Source: Lutimaribacter saemankumensis
Lineage (GTDB): Bacteria > Pseudomonadota > Alphaproteobacteria > Rhodobacterales > Rhodobacteraceae
Length of the DNA stretch: 64,000 nucleotides
Reading direction: 5' to 3'
NCBI RefSeq assembly: GCF_900100005.1
Contig: NZ_FNEB01000004.1
Coordinates: 214,343 to 278,342 of the forward strand
How positions within the stretch are numbered: position 1 is the stretch's first letter; each line of letters starts with the position of its first letter. Made by a program: the position numbers and the translations under genes. Shown one piece after another: positions 8,805-18,214 of the stretch. The notes under the pieces were generated by a model. The model did not search any database, had not been told where the DNA came from, and was given only the letters and a program-made list of their open reading frames with translations.

Positions 8805-9448
8805 TAGGGATGATCCCGGCCGTCCCAGGTGCGAAAGCAGCCCGTTGTCGCCATGTCCAGCTCGTCGAAGCGGCGCAGCAGTCCATCTGCGGCCTCGTCG
8901 GCGGTGATGTCCGCGGCGGTGCCGCCCATGTCGGTTTGGACCCAGCCGGGGTGATAGATGCCGACGGCAATACCCAGATGTGCAAGATCCGCCGCAAGGT
9001 TGCGGCCAAGGTTCAACGCCGCGGCCTTGGATGCGCGGTAGATATAGCTGCCGCCGGGCGCGCGTGTCTGGCTGGCCATCTGGGACGAGATGATCGCGAT
9101 CCGCGGCGATTTCGAAAGCTGAAGGTTCGGCAACAGCTCCTGCACGGTCAGGAAAACCCCCGTCACGTTCACCGCGAAGGTTTCGGCCCACATTTCGGGC
9201 GGATAGCCATCGGCAAGGTTTTGGCCCTTGTCGACATAGACGCCCGCGTTGCACACCAGCAGATCAACGGGCATCGCATCCAGCGCGGTCCCCATGGCGC
9301 GGATGTCGCCGGGGCGGGTGACATCGACTTTGATCAATCCGCCATGACCGTCGCGGGAAGTGCCGGTCACGCTGTCCCCGCGGGAGCGGCATGACTCGGC
9401 GATGGCACGGCCCACGCCGCGGCTGGCGCCTGTTATCACGACATGCAT
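8801..9448 (-). CDS. SDR family NAD(P)-dependent oxidoreductase
   Basis: A 215-residue classical short-chain dehydrogenase/reductase. The cofactor-binding turn is TGASRGVG at residues 7-14, NAG is at about 86, the catalytic serine is in IISSQMAS and the Tyr-Lys pair in YRASK (near residue 150). The protein is on the short side for the family, ending soon after the PGWVQTDMGG loop. A substrate cannot be assigned. The gene overlaps by four bases the following SnoaL-like gene and is 11 bases downstream of the DUF1178 gene's... opposite end of the same minus-strand run, so the three are likely cotranscribed. Confidence 0.9.
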   Translation of the reverse strand: MHVVITGASRGVGRAIAESCRSRGDSVTGTSRDGHGGLIKVDVTRPGDIRAMGTALDAMPVDLLVCNAGVYVDKGQNLADGYPPEMWAETFAVNVTGVFLTVQELLPNLQLSKSPRIAIISSQMASQTRAPGGSYIYRASKAAALNLGRNLAADLAHLGIAVGIYHPGWVQTDMGGTAADITADEAADGLLRRFDELDMATTGCFRTWDGRDHPY

Positions 9449-9459
9449 CTGCGATCCTC

Positions 9460-9897
9460 TCAGTTCGATTTTCGACCGGGCAAGAAGGGCAGGGGGGCCA
9501 CCGGGATACCGTCTTCGATCAACTTTTTCGCGTCTTCCGGTTTCGCCTCGCCATAGATCGAGCGTTCGGGCGCCGCGCCTTCGTGCATCGCGCGGGCTTC
9601 CTTTGCGAAATTCATGCCGACGTAATCGGAATTCGCCTCGATCTTGCGCTTGAGTTCGGCAAGCGCCTGCTCCGCCGGGCTGGCGGGGGCGCTGAGCGGT
9701 TTTTCCTGTTCGGGGCCGGTCGATGCCTTGCGGCCCGGCCGGACCTGCGGCGCCATCAGGGCTTTTTCGACCCCGCTGTCACCGCAAATGGCACAGGAAA
9801 CCATGCCGTTCGCCTTGAGCTTTTCAAAGGCGTCGGCTGATTGGAACCAGCTTTCGAAACGGTGGCCGTCGGTGCATTTGAGCGTGAATTTTATCAT
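9460..9897 (-). CDS. DUF1178 family protein
   Basis: A 145-residue protein of family DUF1178, widespread in Alpha- and Betaproteobacteria with no known role. The conserved N-terminus MIKFTLKCTDGHRFESWFQS and the CAIC pair near residue 36 (with the early Cys and His suggesting a small metal-binding or zinc-ribbon-like head) are visible. The C-terminal half carries GMNFAKEARAMHEGAAPERSIYGEA, the family's most conserved block. It is the upstream member of a minus-strand run with the SDR and SnoaL genes, 11 bases before the SDR start. Confidence 0.9.
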   Translation of the reverse strand: MIKFTLKCTDGHRFESWFQSADAFEKLKANGMVSCAICGDSGVEKALMAPQVRPGRKASTGPEQEKPLSAPASPAEQALAELKRKIEANSDYVGMNFAKEARAMHEGAAPERSIYGEAKPEDAKKLIEDGIPVAPLPFLPGRKSN

Positions 9898-9953
9898 CGC
9901 GTTTTACCGGAATTAACGTGTCTTTACATAACTACGGCCGCGAAAAGATCAAG

Positions 9954-10475
9954 CTAACGCCGCAGCAGGCGGGGGTCGAAGTTTCGTATGATCTCGGCCA
10001 GCTCGGGTTCGGACACGCGGGCCGCCGCCTTCTTGCGGCCAAACCACTTGCGGCGACGCTGCTTTGCCTCGGGAAAGCTGCCGTCCAACGATTTCACGGC
10101 CACCGGAAAGACGATCGCGATACAAGGTTCCTGCCGCTTGCGGCCCAACACCTTGCGGTAGGAAAATACGCCGATGGCGTCCTTGTCCACCCGGCCGCGT
10201 ACGCCCGCCTCTTCCCAGGCTTCGCGCAATGCGGCCTTGGCGGGTGACTTGCCCCGCATCGGCCAGCCCTTGGGGATGATCCACCGCCCGGTCCCACGCG
10301 AGGTAATCAACAGGAATTGAGGCTTTTCCTTGCGTATCCGAAAGCAAAGCGCCGCGTATTGCGTCCGCACATCGTCGTGATGCGCAAGCATCGCCTTGGT
10401 CGAAAAGTGGCGTGCCACGTACCCGGCTCCTGTCTCGTGCTGCCCTTGGCCCGACTGTCGCTTGAAAATCCACAC
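9954..10475 (-). CDS. NUDIX hydrolase
   Basis: A cytosolic pyrophosphohydrolase of the Nudix fold; 173 residues from the GTG at 10475. The Nudix box G-x5-E-x7-R-E-x2-E-E-x-G is present in a near-standard form: GWPMRGKSPAKAALREAWEE followed by AGV (the first Glu of the box is replaced by Ser-Pro-Ala context, but REAWEEAG, the metal-binding part, is intact). An internal ATG at 10391 gives a shorter protein that begins nearer to typical family starts, so the true start is uncertain. Similar alphaproteobacterial proteins resemble diphosphoinositol/diadenosine polyphosphate hydrolases, but the substrate here is unproven. Confidence 0.88.
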   Translation of the reverse strand: MWIFKRQSGQGQHETGAGYVARHFSTKAMLAHHDDVRTQYAALCFRIRKEKPQFLLITSRGTGRWIIPKGWPMRGKSPAKAALREAWEEAGVRGRVDKDAIGVFSYRKVLGRKRQEPCIAIVFPVAVKSLDGSFPEAKQRRRKWFGRKKAAARVSEPELAEIIRNFDPRLLRR

Positions 10476-10534
10476 CGATCAAGCCCCGGCCGCGCGCGCT
10501 TGCGCAGGGCCGGGCGCACGGGTAAGGCGAGAGG

Positions 10535-11899
10535 ATGGCGACACAACTTTCGCATAAGGACCACACCCGCGCGATACTGGTGCTGGGTCTTCCGCTGATC
10601 GGCAGCCACCTGGCGCAATTCGCGGTAACGCTGACCGATGCGGTGATGCTGGGTTGGTACGATGTCGAAGTGCTTGCGCAGCAGGTTCTGGGCGGCATGC
10701 TGTTTTTCGTGCTGTTCATCATGGGATCGGGCTTTGCCTGGGCGGTGATGCCCATGGTGGCCGAGGCCGAAAGCGCCGGCCGCGTGGCCGAGGTGCGCCG
10801 CGTCACCCGTATGGCGCAATGGCTGTCCATGCTTTTCGGGCTGGCCTGTCTGCCGGTGTTCTGGTGGTCCGAGTCGCTGTTGCTGCTTGCGGGGCAACAG
10901 CCCGGTGTCGCCGCCGGCGCACAGGACTACCTGCGCATAGCGGGTCTGGCGATCTTTCCTGCGCTTATGGTCATGTTGCTGAAATCCTATCTTGCGGCGC
11001 TGGAACGTGCGCAGGTGGTGTTGTGGGTGACGGTTGCGGCCGTCTTCGTGAACGTTCTGGTGAACTACGCGCTGATCTTCGGTAACTGGGGAATGCCCGA
11101 ACTGGGCATTCGCGGTGCGGCCATCGCATCGCTTGCGGTGCAGGCCGTGTCGGCGGTGGGGCTGGCGGTCTATGCCGCGCTGGTCACGCCCGAACATGCG
11201 CTGTTCAGCCGGGTCTGGCGCCCGGATTGGGAGGCGTTCGGCGCCGTGTTCCGCCTGGGCTGGCCCATCGGGATCACCAACCTCGCCGAGGTCGGTCTGT
11301 TCGCGGCCTCGTCGCTGATGATGGGGTGGCTGGGCACTTTGCCGCTCGCCGCGCATGGCATCGCGCTGCAGATCAGTTCGGCTACTTTCATGGTGCATCT
11401 GGGGTTGTCGAACGCGGCCACCGTGCGAGCGGGCAGGGCGCTGGGACGCGGCGATCTGGACGGGCTCAGGCGCGGTGGGGCGGTGATCATCGCGATCTCC
11501 GGCGTGATGGTGGCGTTGACGATCGCGTTGTTCCTGGGCCTTCCGGGGCCGATGGTCGGGCTGTTCCTGGCGCCGGACGACCCCGATCGCGCCTTCGTCA
11601 TCGCGATCGGCGTCGGGTTGCTGGCGGCGGCGGCGCTGTTCCAGTTGGCAGACGCCGCACAGGTGATGGCGCTGGGCTTGCTGCGCGGGGTGCAGGACAC
11701 GCGTGTGCCGATGGTGATCGCGACGCTGAGCTATTGGGCCGTGGGCGTTCCCATGAGCTATGTGCTTGGGTTCACCCTGGGCATGGGTGGCGTGGGCGTC
11801 TGGCTGGGGCTCGCCATCGGGTTGGCCCTTGCGGGCGTCTTCATGATGTGGCGGTTCTGGCGTATCACCCTGCCTGCGCTGTCGGGGCGCCCTGCCTGA
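10535..11899 (+). CDS. MATE family efflux transporter
   Basis: A 454-residue inner-membrane multidrug/toxin antiporter of the MATE family, normally driven by Na+ or H+. About twelve hydrophobic segments can be counted, arranged as two related halves; the first half carries LTDAVMLGWYDVEVLAQQVL (the conserved D-x-x-M/L-x-G region) and the second GITNLAEVGLFAASSLMMGW. The ATG follows GGCGAGAGG. The gene starts 59 bases from the divergent Nudix gene, so a shared promoter region is possible. Substrates cannot be predicted. Confidence 0.93.
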   Translation: MATQLSHKDHTRAILVLGLPLIGSHLAQFAVTLTDAVMLGWYDVEVLAQQVLGGMLFFVLFIMGSGFAWAVMPMVAEAESAGRVAEVRRVTRMAQWLSMLFGLACLPVFWWSESLLLLAGQQPGVAAGAQDYLRIAGLAIFPALMVMLLKSYLAALERAQVVLWVTVAAVFVNVLVNYALIFGNWGMPELGIRGAAIASLAVQAVSAVGLAVYAALVTPEHALFSRVWRPDWEAFGAVFRLGWPIGITNLAEVGLFAASSLMMGWLGTLPLAAHGIALQISSATFMVHLGLSNAATVRAGRALGRGDLDGLRRGGAVIIAISGVMVALTIALFLGLPGPMVGLFLAPDDPDRAFVIAIGVGLLAAAALFQLADAAQVMALGLLRGVQDTRVPMVIATLSYWAVGVPMSYVLGFTLGMGGVGVWLGLAIGLALAGVFMMWRFWRITLPALSGRPA

Positions 11900-11957
11900 C
11901 GATCAAATTCCCGTGTCGGGCCTGTCCGGGGGGAACCGCGCGACTACCTTCTGCGCC

Positions 11958-12626
11958 ATGCGACAGTCCATGATTTCATTTCCTCTCGTTGGCCTTCTTG
12001 CCCTTGCGGCCACGCTTTTGGGTGGTCCCGCCGCGGCTGCGGGCCCGGTACCGTTCGATCAAAGCTGGCAGGAGCAGCGGTTCCCGCGTCTTGCCGCCAA
12101 CAGCTACGCCTTCAGGGGAAAGACTCTCGGCCTGAGGTCGGAGGGTGCGGTATCTTTGGCGTGGCGCGGGCTCGATGCGTCGTTCTGGTCGGCGCGGCAG
12201 GCGGAATGGGACTGGCAGGTCGATGCCGGCACGCCCCCGACCGACCTGACCCGCAAGGGCGGCGATGACCGCAACATCGCACTCTATTTCGTGTTCGTGC
12301 CGCGCGACAGGGCCGAGGATGCCTCGGAGTCCAGCCTGCGGCGGTTGCTGCGCGACCGGGATGCACGGGTGCTGGTCTATGTCTGGGGCGGCGCGCATGA
12401 TCGCAACCAGATGCTCGATAGCCCCTATCTCGGGGATCGCGGAAAGACCGTCGTGCTGCGGCCATCCGGCAGCGGGGCGCATCGCGAAACAGTGGACCTT
12501 GCCGGGGATTATGCACGCGCCTTTGGCGGTTCACCCGGTGCGCTGGTCGGCCTTGCGGTATCCGGCGACAGCGACGATACCGACAGCCGGATCGAGGCGC
12601 GCATCGACAACCTGGTTCTGCGATAG
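11958..12626 (+). CDS. DUF3047 domain-containing protein, exported
   Basis: A 222-residue protein of family DUF3047, of unknown function. Residues 1-28 form a signal peptide (hydrophobic core LVGLLALAATLLGGPAAAAG, cleavage likely after Ala). The mature part has an even spread of beta-type strands (YAFRGKTLGLRSEGAVSLAW; RVLVYVWGGAH) consistent with a jelly-roll-like periplasmic domain. ATG at 11958 places the signal peptide correctly; a longer frame from 11913 is less likely. It ends two bases before the stop of the convergent 139-residue gene. Confidence 0.8.
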   Translation: MRQSMISFPLVGLLALAATLLGGPAAAAGPVPFDQSWQEQRFPRLAANSYAFRGKTLGLRSEGAVSLAWRGLDASFWSARQAEWDWQVDAGTPPTDLTRKGGDDRNIALYFVFVPRDRAEDASESSLRRLLRDRDARVLVYVWGGAHDRNQMLDSPYLGDRGKTVVLRPSGSGAHRETVDLAGDYARAFGGSPGALVGLAVSGDSDDTDSRIEARIDNLVLR

Positions 12627-12627
12627 A

Positions 12628-13047
12628 TCAGTCTTCGGTGATGCCGCGCGCCGCAAGCATGCGGTCGGCCTTTTTGCGGACCAACACGGTGCGCAGGTCG
12701 TGCATCGCCAGCAAAAGGGAATCCGTCACCAGTTCCAGCTGTTCGTCCGTGGCACGGGATTGTGCCCAGTGGGTCGTCTGGTTCAGGTAATCCACCGCAC
12801 GCAGGATGTCGTCGATATCGCGTTCGGCCAGGACGCGCACGCGCTCGGTCATCCAGTCGCGGATTGCGCTCAGGTCTTCGTCGGAAAGGGTGCGTTCGCC
12901 ATGCGGCTTGATCTGGCCGTTGTTGATGTTGACGACCGCGATCTGATCCATCTCGATCCGGCGCTGGCGGTTTTCGGTGTCCACGCGGAACACGAACGCG
13001 CCGTTCTCGCGCACACGGAAATAATATGGGGGCAGTTCGCCAGCCAT
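12628..13047 (-). CDS. Conserved hypothetical protein, soluble
   Basis: A 139-residue protein without a recognised domain. It begins MAGELPPYYFRVRENGAFVF, suggesting a small beta sheet at the start that contains RVDTENRQRRIEMDQIAVVN, then becomes mostly helical and acidic (LSDEDLSAIRDWMTERVRVLAERDIDDILRAV). No signal peptide, no membrane segment, no cysteine. Codon use matches the chromosome. It lies 33 bases downstream of the aspartate aminotransferase gene on the same strand and may be cotranscribed with it. Similar proteins are familiar from Rhodobacteraceae as hypothetical. Confidence 0.8.
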   Translation of the reverse strand: MAGELPPYYFRVRENGAFVFRVDTENRQRRIEMDQIAVVNINNGQIKPHGERTLSDEDLSAIRDWMTERVRVLAERDIDDILRAVDYLNQTTHWAQSRATDEQLELVTDSLLLAMHDLRTVLVRKKADRMLAARGITED

Positions 13048-13080
13048 GCCTGTCCTGCTTTCTTGCCTATCCGAAGGGCC

Positions 13081-14298
<1,218 letters not shown>

Positions 14299-14368
14299 TT
14301 AATCGCTTGATCGATGTCTTAGGCTTGGGCGGCATGCCGATCAAGCACGATCGGAGGAACGGAGAAAA

Positions 14369-14767
14369 ATGGAACAAACCGATACCAACGACTGGTACGG
14401 CCCCGACGCAGCGACCTTTGGCGACCGGCTGGCCGCTGCGCGCGAAGCCGCGGGCATGACCCAAAAACAGCTGGCCAAGCGCCTCGGCGTCAAGCTTGGC
14501 ACACTGAATGCCTGGGAAAACGACATGAGCGAGCCGCGCGCCAACCGCCTGTCGATGATGGCCGGTATTCTCAACGTGTCGATCATGTGGTTGCTGACCG
14601 GTGAAGGCGACGGTCTGGCCGCGCCCGAGGACGAGGTGACCATTCCACCCGAAATCAATGACCTTCTGGTCGAGATCCGCGATCTCAAGGCGCAGATCGG
14701 TGCATCCGCCGAGCGACTGGGGCGCCTGGAAAAGAAGTTGCGCCTGACGCTGAAATCCGGCACCTGA
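14369..14767 (+). CDS. Helix-turn-helix (Xre family) transcriptional regulator
   Basis: A 132-residue DNA-binding protein. The HTH_3/Xre fold spans residues 20-80: FGDRLAAAREAAGMTQKQLA, the recognition helix around KLGTLNAWENDMSEPRANRL, then ILNVSIMWLLTGEGDG, the cro/C1-type ending. The C-terminal 45 residues are acidic then helical (INDLLVEIRDLKAQIGASAERLGRLEKKL) and may form a coiled coil for dimerisation. It is followed six bases later by sdhE. The 85-base gap to the divergent aminotransferase gene is the most likely place for its own operator. Confidence 0.9.
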   Translation: MEQTDTNDWYGPDAATFGDRLAAAREAAGMTQKQLAKRLGVKLGTLNAWENDMSEPRANRLSMMAGILNVSIMWLLTGEGDGLAAPEDEVTIPPEINDLLVEIRDLKAQIGASAERLGRLEKKLRLTLKSGT

Positions 14768-14772
14768 GGGGC

Positions 14773-15036
14773 ATGACAGAACCACGCGATATCCGTCTCA
14801 AACGCCTGCGCATGCGCTCGATGCGGCGCGGCATCAAGGAAATGGACATGATCCTGATCCGCTATTCGGGATCGCGCCTGGATGCGCTTGGGCCGGACGA
14901 GCTGGATGTCTATGACGCGCTGCTGTCCGAGAACGATCAGGATCTATATCAATGGGTGTCGGGCCAGGCGGCCCCGCCCGACCGCTTTTCCGCCCTGGTC
15001 GAAGATATCCGCCAAGTGATCGGAACCGCGGAATAA
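14773..15036 (+). CDS. sdhE: Succinate dehydrogenase assembly factor 2 / FAD assembly factor SdhE
   Basis: An 87-residue cytosolic assembly factor that promotes covalent attachment of FAD to the flavoprotein subunit of succinate dehydrogenase (and fumarate reductase). The defining motif RRGIKEMD lies at about residues 18-25, followed by the usual MILIRYSGSRLDALGPDELD and the aromatic ending LYQWVSGQAAPPDRF. Length is normal. The sdh operon itself is not in this window. It sits in line after an Xre regulator with a 5-base gap. Confidence 0.92.
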   Translation: MTEPRDIRLKRLRMRSMRRGIKEMDMILIRYSGSRLDALGPDELDVYDALLSENDQDLYQWVSGQAAPPDRFSALVEDIRQVIGTAE

Positions 15037-15132
15037 TTCGCATTTTACGAACCATTTTGGGGGTTTAACCGATTATTCGGCATTTTGCCCCAGTGTCCCG
15101 TCCCGAGCAGCCATAGGACGGAGACACGATAG

Positions 15133-15630
15133 ATGAGCATGCACAGCAGGATGCCCGAAGCGCATCAACACAGCTTCATGGGCGGTTACCTAGAAGCGTT
15201 GGCACTGGTCGAACGTCTGCACCGGTTGCTGCTCGACGTCATCAAGGACGAGTTCGAGCGGGTGGGCGTCATCGACATAAACGCGGTGCAGGCGCTTCTC
15301 TTGTTCAATATCGGCGAGAACGAGGTGACGGCCGGGGAACTTAAAAGCCGCGGTTACTATCAAGGCAGCAATGTCAGCTACAACCTGAAAAAGCTGGTTG
15401 AAATGGGCTACATGCATCACCAGCGGTGCGAGATCGACCGCCGCTCGGTCCGGGTCCGCCTGACGCAGAAAGGCCGCGATATCCGCGATGTCGTGGCAAA
15501 GCTCTTTGCCCGTCACGCCGATGGCCTGCAGGAAAAGGGTGTGCTGGGGGCCGAAGGGATCGAAACAATCACCCATTCGCTGCGCCGCGTCGAACGCTAC
15601 TGGACGGACCAGATCCGCTATATCTACTGA
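15133..15630 (+). CDS. ldtR: MarR-type winged-helix regulator, LdtR-like
   Basis: A 165-residue regulator of the MarR superfamily resembling LdtR, the alphaproteobacterial regulator linked in Liberibacter and rhizobia to an L,D-transpeptidase gene and osmotic tolerance. The winged helix runs over residues 60-125: INAVQALLLFNIGENEVTAG, recognition helix in YYQGSNVSYNLKKLVEMGYM, wing in CEIDRRSVRVRLTQKG. An extra N-terminal helix (YLEALALVERLHRLLLDVIKDE) forms the dimer interface. The gene is preceded by a 96-base AT-richer gap. Assignment to LdtR is by pattern; the DNA targets are not visible here. Confidence 0.82.
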   Translation: MSMHSRMPEAHQHSFMGGYLEALALVERLHRLLLDVIKDEFERVGVIDINAVQALLLFNIGENEVTAGELKSRGYYQGSNVSYNLKKLVEMGYMHHQRCEIDRRSVRVRLTQKGRDIRDVVAKLFARHADGLQEKGVLGAEGIETITHSLRRVERYWTDQIRYIY

Positions 15631-16364
15631 CGCCGGGGCGATGCCCGACCGATCTGGACGGACAATTCTCGCAGCAGCTTGCGCTCCATTGCGTCCCGGT
15701 AATCTGCGAACCCGTCGGCCCGGAGGACGAATGCCCCGGGCCCACGGATCAAATCGCGGCGGTAATGGTCGAAAAGATCACCTGTTTCGGCATGATCCAT
15801 GGCCGGGTCATCCACCATGATCGCCAACCCGTTGACCGTGACACCCGCCAGCGTTCCGCGCGCATAGACCTCGGCCGGGGAGGGGCCGTCGTTGTGCACA
15901 CCATCGCCTGACACGTCCAGGATCTGCCGGTCGCAGGGCGGGGCGCGGTTGAACATCGCCTGGGCGTATTCCAGCATCCGCCCGGTGCCGGTCGCGAATT
16001 CCGCATAGCTGCGGCGGCTATCGGAAATGGCGGCCGCCGCCGCGTCGATGGCAGCCGGGCTGTCCAGCCATGTCCATTCCAGGATGACGTCCTGCTGGAC
16101 CAGGCCGCTCCATTCGAACACCGCCAGCGCAACACGCTGTCCCGGCACCGAAAGCACCGCGTCCCTGACCGCCGGCGCGGCCAGCGCGGCCGCCAGGCCC
16201 TGACGCTGCAACTGGTCTTCGTCCGCATCGACCGAGGACGAGATGTCCAGCGCCAGCAGCAGCGCCAGCCGGCAAGAGGCCGCCGCCGACTGCACCGACA
16301 GCAGGATCGCCAGCGCGGCCGCGGCCAGCCTTACCAATGGCCGGTGTTTTCCATGCTTGCCCAC
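15624..16364 (-). CDS. DUF1194 domain-containing protein, exported VWA-like
   Basis: A 246-residue exported protein of family DUF1194, related to von Willebrand A domains. A signal peptide occupies residues 1-30 (LVRLAAAALAILLSVQSAAA). The metal-ion-dependent adhesion motif D-x-S-x-S is seen as ALDISSSVDADEDQLQRQG near residue 39, and later ILDVSGDGVHNDG gives the second Asp/Thr-Ser loop. Such proteins are common in Rhodobacteraceae; function unknown, probably protein binding in the periplasm. Its first 34 bases overlap the end of the upstream glyoxalase gene; its stop overlaps by seven bases the convergent ldtR stop. Confidence 0.87.
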   Translation of the reverse strand: MGKHGKHRPLVRLAAAALAILLSVQSAAASCRLALLLALDISSSVDADEDQLQRQGLAAALAAPAVRDAVLSVPGQRVALAVFEWSGLVQQDVILEWTWLDSPAAIDAAAAAISDSRRSYAEFATGTGRMLEYAQAMFNRAPPCDRQILDVSGDGVHNDGPSPAEVYARGTLAGVTVNGLAIMVDDPAMDHAETGDLFDHYRRDLIRGPGAFVLRADGFADYRDAMERKLLRELSVQIGRASPRRQ

Positions 16365-16759
16365 GGCTCTTGCGGCGCCAGCGGGTCGCCCATCTGCAAA
16401 AGCTCGACCGAGATATTGTCGGGGCTGCGCACAAAGGCCATGCGTCCATCACGCGGTGGGCGGTTGATCGTGACGCCGTTGTCCATCAGGTGCTGGCACA
16501 TCTCGTAGATGTTTTCGACCGCATAGGCGAGATGCCCGAAATGCCGGCTGTCCGAGGGCAGGCCGTCATCTCCATCCCAGTTGTAGGTCAACTCGACCGG
16601 GCATTCCTCCTGGCCTTCCGGGGCCATGAAGATCAGCGAAAACCGACCTTCCTCGCTGTCGTAGTGGCGGGTCTTCTTGAGGCCCAGAAGCTTGTAGAAC
16701 TTCATGCTGGCTTCGAGATCCTTCACCCGGACCATCGTGTGCAGGTATTTGACTTTCAT
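16331..16759 (-). CDS. gloA: Lactoylglutathione lyase / VOC family protein
   Basis: A 142-residue glyoxalase I, isomerising the hemithioacetal of methylglyoxal and glutathione to lactoylglutathione. The start MKVKYLHTMVRVKDLEASMK, FYKLLGLKKTRHYDSEEGRF, VELTYNWDGD and FGHLAYAVENIYEMCQHL follow the two beta-alpha-beta-beta-beta modules; His 7, Glu near 63, His near 81 and Glu near 127 (NISVELLQMG) fit the metal ligands. ATG at 16759 is preferred over an upstream extension. The gene is cotranscribed with the overlapping DUF1194 gene. Confidence 0.92.
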   Translation of the reverse strand: MKVKYLHTMVRVKDLEASMKFYKLLGLKKTRHYDSEEGRFSLIFMAPEGQEECPVELTYNWDGDDGLPSDSRHFGHLAYAVENIYEMCQHLMDNGVTINRPPRDGRMAFVRSPDNISVELLQMGDPLAPQEPWASMENTGHW

Positions 16760-16842
16760 TGCCCGTTCCCCCTTTGCTTGCTTTGTGTAGGCCAAGTTAA
16801 AGCGGCGGCGCGTCAATGCCAGCCGAATCTCGGATCAGGCGG

Positions 16843-18204
16843 TCAAAACGCGGAACGCACGCCGAATTCTGTCGCAATACGATCGGATTCGTACAGGCCG
16901 ATATTCGAAAGATTGCGCTCGGCCCGAAGCGTGACCGTGGGCACGAAGCCATAGAAATCCACCTCGCGGAACGTGGCTGTGACATGGGCGATCGCGCTTT
17001 GATCCTGGCGCCCGTCCGCGCTGAACGGGCTTGTATCGTAATCCCGCATCCTCAGGGAAAGCCCGTAATCCAGGTCGACACCCCAGAACGGGTTTGGCGG
17101 CGCGAAACTGACGCCCATCCCGATCTCGGAGTAATCGGCATTCGAGCTGTCCGACCGGCTGTCGCCCAATTCCAGCCGCCAGGTCAGAACGCCACCTTCG
17201 GCAAGGGCTTGCTGCAGGAACAGGTCCAGGCGGCCGGCATCCGCATGCGGGGCGCGCGGACCACGGGTGAGTTCCGACGACAGCGTGCCGCCAAGGCGCA
17301 GGGTTGGCGACATCACGCGGGTCGCCCCAAGCTTGACCGACCCGAAATCCGCGTAATGCTGCCCGCCGTAATCCATCGTCCCGAGATGCGCACCCAGGGT
17401 GACCTCGCCGCTCCGGTCCGGCAGGCGCCAGCGCTGGGTCAATCCGCCCGAGATGATCGAGGTGCGGAAATCGCTGCCTTTGACACCGGGGGCCAAGGCC
17501 TTGGCCGCATCGCTCAGCTTGTAGGTGCGATAGTCATAGGCGAGGGTCACATCGGTGGCGCGCATCGGCGTTTCGCCGAAACGGTACCGCAGGGCAAATC
17601 CGATATTCTGCTCGACCCCGGACAGGGCCAGGGCCGCGCCGCCCAACTCGACCTCGACGAATTGCCGGGTGAAGGGATCGAAAAACGTCGACTCGCCCGT
17701 GGTAGACCCGTTGTTCACGTTTGAATTCGGGCTGATCCCGGCGATGATCTGAAAACTGAGCGGTGTCCGCGACCGCACATACTTGAAATCGCGGGCGGCA
17801 CGGGCGCGGCTTGCCTCGTCGGGGGCGTGTTCGATGGCGCGGCGCAACCATAGCTGGGCGGGGATGCGCAGATCGGAACTCGCCAGTGCCTGCGCCATCA
17901 CCAGCGCGCTGGCATGGCGTTCCTGCGCGGTGTCCGAGTGCCGCCAGGCCGCGCGCGCCCAGCGTCGCGCGTTTTCGAGCTGGCCCAGATCACGATAGGC
18001 GCGCGCGCCTATCAGCAGGGCATCGACATCGCCACCGTCGCGCGCGCGCAGCGCCTCGGCCATGACCGCAGCCTGATCCGGCCTGCCTTGTTCGAGCGAC
18101 TGCAAAGCGATGCCGCGCAATTCGTCCGGCGTCATCTCGACCGTCGACGCCTGAGCGCCCTGCGCCATCAAGGTGGCGCAAAGGACTGCCAGTCTGAGCC
18201 ACAT
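16843..18204 (-). CDS. Slam-like surface lipoprotein assembly modifier (TPR plus beta-barrel)
   Basis: A 453-residue outer-membrane protein resembling Slam (surface lipoprotein assembly modifier, DUF560), which in Neisseria moves lipoproteins to the outer face of the cell. Residues 1-19 are a signal peptide (MWLRLAVLCATLMAQGAQAS). Residues 25-150 are TPR-like helices (LRGIALQSLEQGRPDQAAVM; ALLIGARAYRDLGQLENARR). From about 155 the sequence alternates in amphipathic strands (LSFQIIAGISPNSNVNNGST...) and ends ATEFGVRSAF, with a terminal aromatic Phe as in outer-membrane barrels. It lies ten bases downstream of a TbpB-like lipoprotein gene, the expected client. Function by analogy only. Confidence 0.8.
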   Translation of the reverse strand: MWLRLAVLCATLMAQGAQASTVEMTPDELRGIALQSLEQGRPDQAAVMAEALRARDGGDVDALLIGARAYRDLGQLENARRWARAAWRHSDTAQERHASALVMAQALASSDLRIPAQLWLRRAIEHAPDEASRARAARDFKYVRSRTPLSFQIIAGISPNSNVNNGSTTGESTFFDPFTRQFVEVELGGAALALSGVEQNIGFALRYRFGETPMRATDVTLAYDYRTYKLSDAAKALAPGVKGSDFRTSIISGGLTQRWRLPDRSGEVTLGAHLGTMDYGGQHYADFGSVKLGATRVMSPTLRLGGTLSSELTRGPRAPHADAGRLDLFLQQALAEGGVLTWRLELGDSRSDSSNADYSEIGMGVSFAPPNPFWGVDLDYGLSLRMRDYDTSPFSADGRQDQSAIAHVTATFREVDFYGFVPTVTLRAERNLSNIGLYESDRIATEFGVRSAF

Positions 18205-18214
18205 TGCCTGCGCC

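Noticed and set aside
15060..15090. CtrA site before the LdtR-like gene
   Set aside because: Contains TTAACC but the second half (TTCGG) does not match TTAA-N7-TTAA.
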